From JACCXJ01 sp052387115 (lineage in GTDB: Bacteria > Pseudomonadota > Gammaproteobacteria > JACCXJ01), in NCBI GenBank assembly GCA_052387115.1, contig JBQTJM010000026.1, positions 1-34,117 of the forward strand: DNA of 34,117 nucleotides. Direction: 5' to 3'. The notes below the pieces were generated by a model that searched no databases, had not been told where the DNA came from, and saw only the letters and a program-made list of their open reading frames with translations. A program made the position numbers and the translations under genes. This document shows, in pieces, positions 32,635-34,117 of this stretch (positions are counted from its first letter, which is position 1; each line of letters begins with the position of its first letter).

Positions 32635-33102
32635 CTAGAACGCCAACTGCTTCAACATCTCCGACGCCGTCCCCACACCGGACCTCAACTCAAGCTGCCA
32701 CTCGCTACGCTCCGTCACCCAGGCCTCGCTATCCCAGATCTCGAAGCGATTACCCTGGCCGACGAAGGTGATCTGCCGGTCCAGCCCCGCGAACTCGCGC
32801 AGGGGATCGGGGATGCGGATGCGGCCTTGCCCGTCGGGCATGCAGGGCGTGGCGTGCCCGCGCATCATCTGTTTGGTGCGCCGGCTCAGCTTGTCGAAGT
32901 CCGACAGCTCCAGGAGCTTCAGCTTGGCCACCGCCCACTCGCTCTCTGGATACAGCCACAAGCACCGATCGTAGGGGCTCACCGTCTGCACCAGGGACCC
33001 TTCGCCCGCGGCCACGAGCACGTCGCGATAGGCGCTCGGGATCGCGACGCGGCCCTTGGCATCCAGGCTGAGGACCGTGTTCCCCTCGAAGTCTCGGAAC
33101 AT
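32635..33102 (-). CDS. mraZ: Transcriptional regulator MraZ
   Basis: A 155-residue protein with two SpoVT/AbrB-like DNA-binding units: 'LSLDAKGRVAIPSAYRD' and 'CMPDGQGRIRIPDPLREFA'. MraZ forms ring oligomers and binds TGGG-containing direct repeats before its own gene, repressing the dcw cluster in E. coli. Four such boxes lie at 33121-33164. It is the first gene of the cluster, with a GCGGAAAG ribosome site. Confidence 0.97.
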   Translation of the reverse strand: MFRDFEGNTVLSLDAKGRVAIPSAYRDVLVAAGEGSLVQTVSPYDRCLWLYPESEWAVAKLKLLELSDFDKLSRRTKQMMRGHATPCMPDGQGRIRIPDPLREFAGLDRQITFVGQGNRFEIWDSEAWVTERSEWQLELRSGVGTASEMLKQLAF

Positions 33103-33120
33103 ACTTTCCGCTCAATGGTC

Positions 33121-33164
33121 CCCACTCGCAGGGCAGCGCACCCACGGTTCCCCAATCATCCCCA
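33121..33164 (-). promoter_or_regulatory. MraZ operator: four TGGG boxes on a 10-bp lattice
   Basis: On the minus strand TGGG occurs at 33164, 33154, 33144 and 33124 (5' ends). Three are spaced exactly 10 bp apart and the fourth 20 bp further, so all lie on one helix face. They begin just downstream of the -10 element, around the expected transcript start, where bound MraZ would block initiation. Confidence 0.85.
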
Positions 33165-33170
33165 CACCGA

Positions 33171-33199
33171 ACTATAGGAAGCTCCCAGGCTCCTGTCAA
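33171..33199 (-). promoter_or_regulatory. Sigma-70 promoter of the dcw cluster
   Basis: A perfect TTGACA (33194-33199) is followed by a 17-base spacer and TATAGT (33171-33176, one mismatch to TATAAT). The predicted start is near 33164, at the first MraZ box. It is the strongest promoter visible in the window. Confidence 0.88.
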
Positions 33200-33265
33200 G
33201 GCGACCGGGCGGGGACCAAAATCCAATGGGAGAACAGGCACTTTCCAACGAGCCACGGGTGGAAG

Positions 33266-33672
33266 GGGGGAGCCGGCCTGTAAGCCGGGTTCTGTCCAGG
33301 GCCCAAGAGGCGTACCTCTCGAGCCCCGGGGCAATCATTCCTCTCGGATGTACGTCGCCGCACACCTCTAGCGACCTACCCGGGGACTCGCGCGGGCCGC
33401 GCTTCGCCACCCCAGAAGAGATGGGCTCGCCCCCCTATTTGGTCTTGCTCCGGGTGGGGTTTACCGTGCCGCCGGTGTTGGCCGGCGCGGTGCGCTCTTA
33501 CCGCACCTTTTCACCCTTGCCGCCCCGCGCGAGCGGGGGTTGGCGGTTTGTTTTCTGTGGCACTTTCCGTGGGCTCGCACCCCCCAGGCGTTACCTGGCA
33601 CCCTGCCCTGCGGAGCCCGGACTTTCCTCTGCACCGAAACGGCATGATGCAGCGATTGCCCGGCCGGCTCCC
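33266..33672 (-). ncRNA. rnpB: RNase P RNA, type A
   Basis: This is the catalytic RNA that matures tRNA 5' ends. On the minus strand the 5' part reads GAGGAAAGTCCGGGCTCC, then GGCAGGGTGCCAGGTAACGC, the conserved CR-I and P4-side core. Near the middle are 'GGTGAAAAGGTGCGGTAAGAG' type sequences of the specificity domain, and the 3' part has ACAGAACCCGGCTTACAGGCC. The outer helix P1 is GGGAGCCGGCC with GGCCGGCTCCC (33662-33672 with 33268-33278). Ends are set by P1, good to a few bases. Its place upstream of mraZ is as in Pseudomonas. Confidence 0.95.
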
Positions 33673-33680
33673 GATCGCTT

Positions 33681-33709
33681 AGTGTCCGTCGCCGGGCGCC
33701 GCGTTGCAA
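33681..33709 (-). promoter_or_regulatory. Probable rnpB promoter
   Basis: TTGCAA (33704-33709), a 17-base spacer and GACACT (33681-33686) on the minus strand place the start within a few bases of the RNase P RNA 5' end. The -35 is good and the -10 weak, as in other stable-RNA promoters. Confidence 0.5.
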
Positions 33710-33719
33710 GGGTCAGTCT

Positions 33720-33777
33720 TTTCCAACATGGTATGAGTCTGGACGTGGGCGGGCGTTTCCAACGAGGTATGAGTCTG
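33720..33777. repeat. Two 22-bp direct repeats 36 bp apart, upstream of rnpB
   Basis: Two 22-base copies, each starting TTTCCAAC and ending GGTATGAGTCTG, lie at 33720-33741 and 33756-33777, with two mismatches. They start 10 bases upstream of the rnpB -35 element. They may be terminal repeats of a mobile element whose other parts lie to the right. Confidence 0.7.
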
Positions 33778-34117
33778 AACGGTAGCCGTTGGGTCGATCA
33801 TGGGAGCCATGGTGATCGACCTGAACGAGACGCGACTGTGCGATAGGGGGCTCGTCTATTGCCGACCCGCCGCCCGGGCGCTGCTCGGCCGGCGCCGCGC
33901 TCGCGTGTGCTCGCCGCTCGCCAACCGAGCACCGCCCTCCCTGCCCTTCGCCCAACGCCTCCCTCCGCTACCGCCGCCGCTCCGCCACTTCTGTCAAGGG
34001 GCATCCAGTTTTCCCCAGTTGTGGGCATTGAAAATTCCCCACCCTCCGGTTCAAGGCTGATGTATTTTCTCTCAGAATTAATATCGATTTGTTGGCGCTG
34101 TGGAGCTTGTGGGCGAG
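33778..34117. mobile_element. Probable IS21-like element end or remnant at the right edge
   Basis: No intact gene is seen in this final 340 bases. It holds an imperfect direct repeat, GGCATCCAGTTTTCCCCA (34000-34017) and GGCATTGAAAATTCCCCA (34024-34041). Its GGGGAAWW core is of the type repeated at IS21-family ends. The minus strand toward the edge could encode the end of an element protein, but none is identified. The element assignment is from recalled patterns only. Confidence 0.35.

Noticed and set aside
33226..33846. 206-codon plus-strand frame over rnpB
   Set aside because: The stretch is the RNase P RNA on the other strand; the frame is incidental.

Overview
GC-rich gammaproteobacterial chromosome. 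The evidence is the complete mraZ-to-ftsZ division and cell-wall (dcw) cluster in canonical order, a type A RNase P RNA just upstream of mraZ (as in Pseudomonas), and a DNPR motif in MurE (meso-diaminopimelate peptidoglycan). I cannot name the genus. Nearly all genes lie on the minus strand, so the window reads from right to left.

Right part (33.7 to 15.2 kb): rnpB, a near-consensus sigma-70 promoter, a four-box MraZ operator, then mraZ-rsmH-ftsL-ftsI-murE-murF-mraY-murD-ftsW-murG-murC-murB-ddl-ftsQ-ftsA-ftsZ. Most junctions overlap by 1-14 bases (ATGA, GTGA, TGATG), as in one translationally coupled operon making lipid II and the divisome. lpxC, the usual next gene, does not follow ftsZ. Several genes carry in-frame 15-bp tandem repeats, most strikingly two blocks in murE.

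Middle (15.2 to 13.4 kb): a decay zone with fragments of a GH94 cyclic-glucan-synthase-like gene, a dCTP-deaminase-like gene with an in-frame stop, another C-terminal fragment, an orphan HicB-like antitoxin and a palindromic repeat.

Accessory island (13.4 to 7.9 kb): a beta-propeller lipoprotein, a frameshifted spondin-domain pseudogene, a GAF-PAS-AAA+-Fis sigma-54 activator, a small STAS-like protein and an intact secreted spondin-domain protein. I found three -24/-12 (sigma-54) boxes of very similar sequence. They sit upstream of the STAS gene, the spondin gene and the bufferin operon, and suggest one local regulon.

Left part (7.9 to 1 kb): a bufferin (DUF2282/MNIO DUF692/DUF2063/DoxX) operon for a post-translationally modified metal-binding peptide. 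It is followed in the same direction by 3-hydroxybutyrate dehydrogenase, acetoacetate decarboxylase, a patatin-like lipase and a large DoxX-DoxX-NDH-2 fusion that runs off the left edge. The run looks like metal-stress peptide production beside ketone-body/PHB-related carbon metabolism and a quinone-reducing dehydrogenase.
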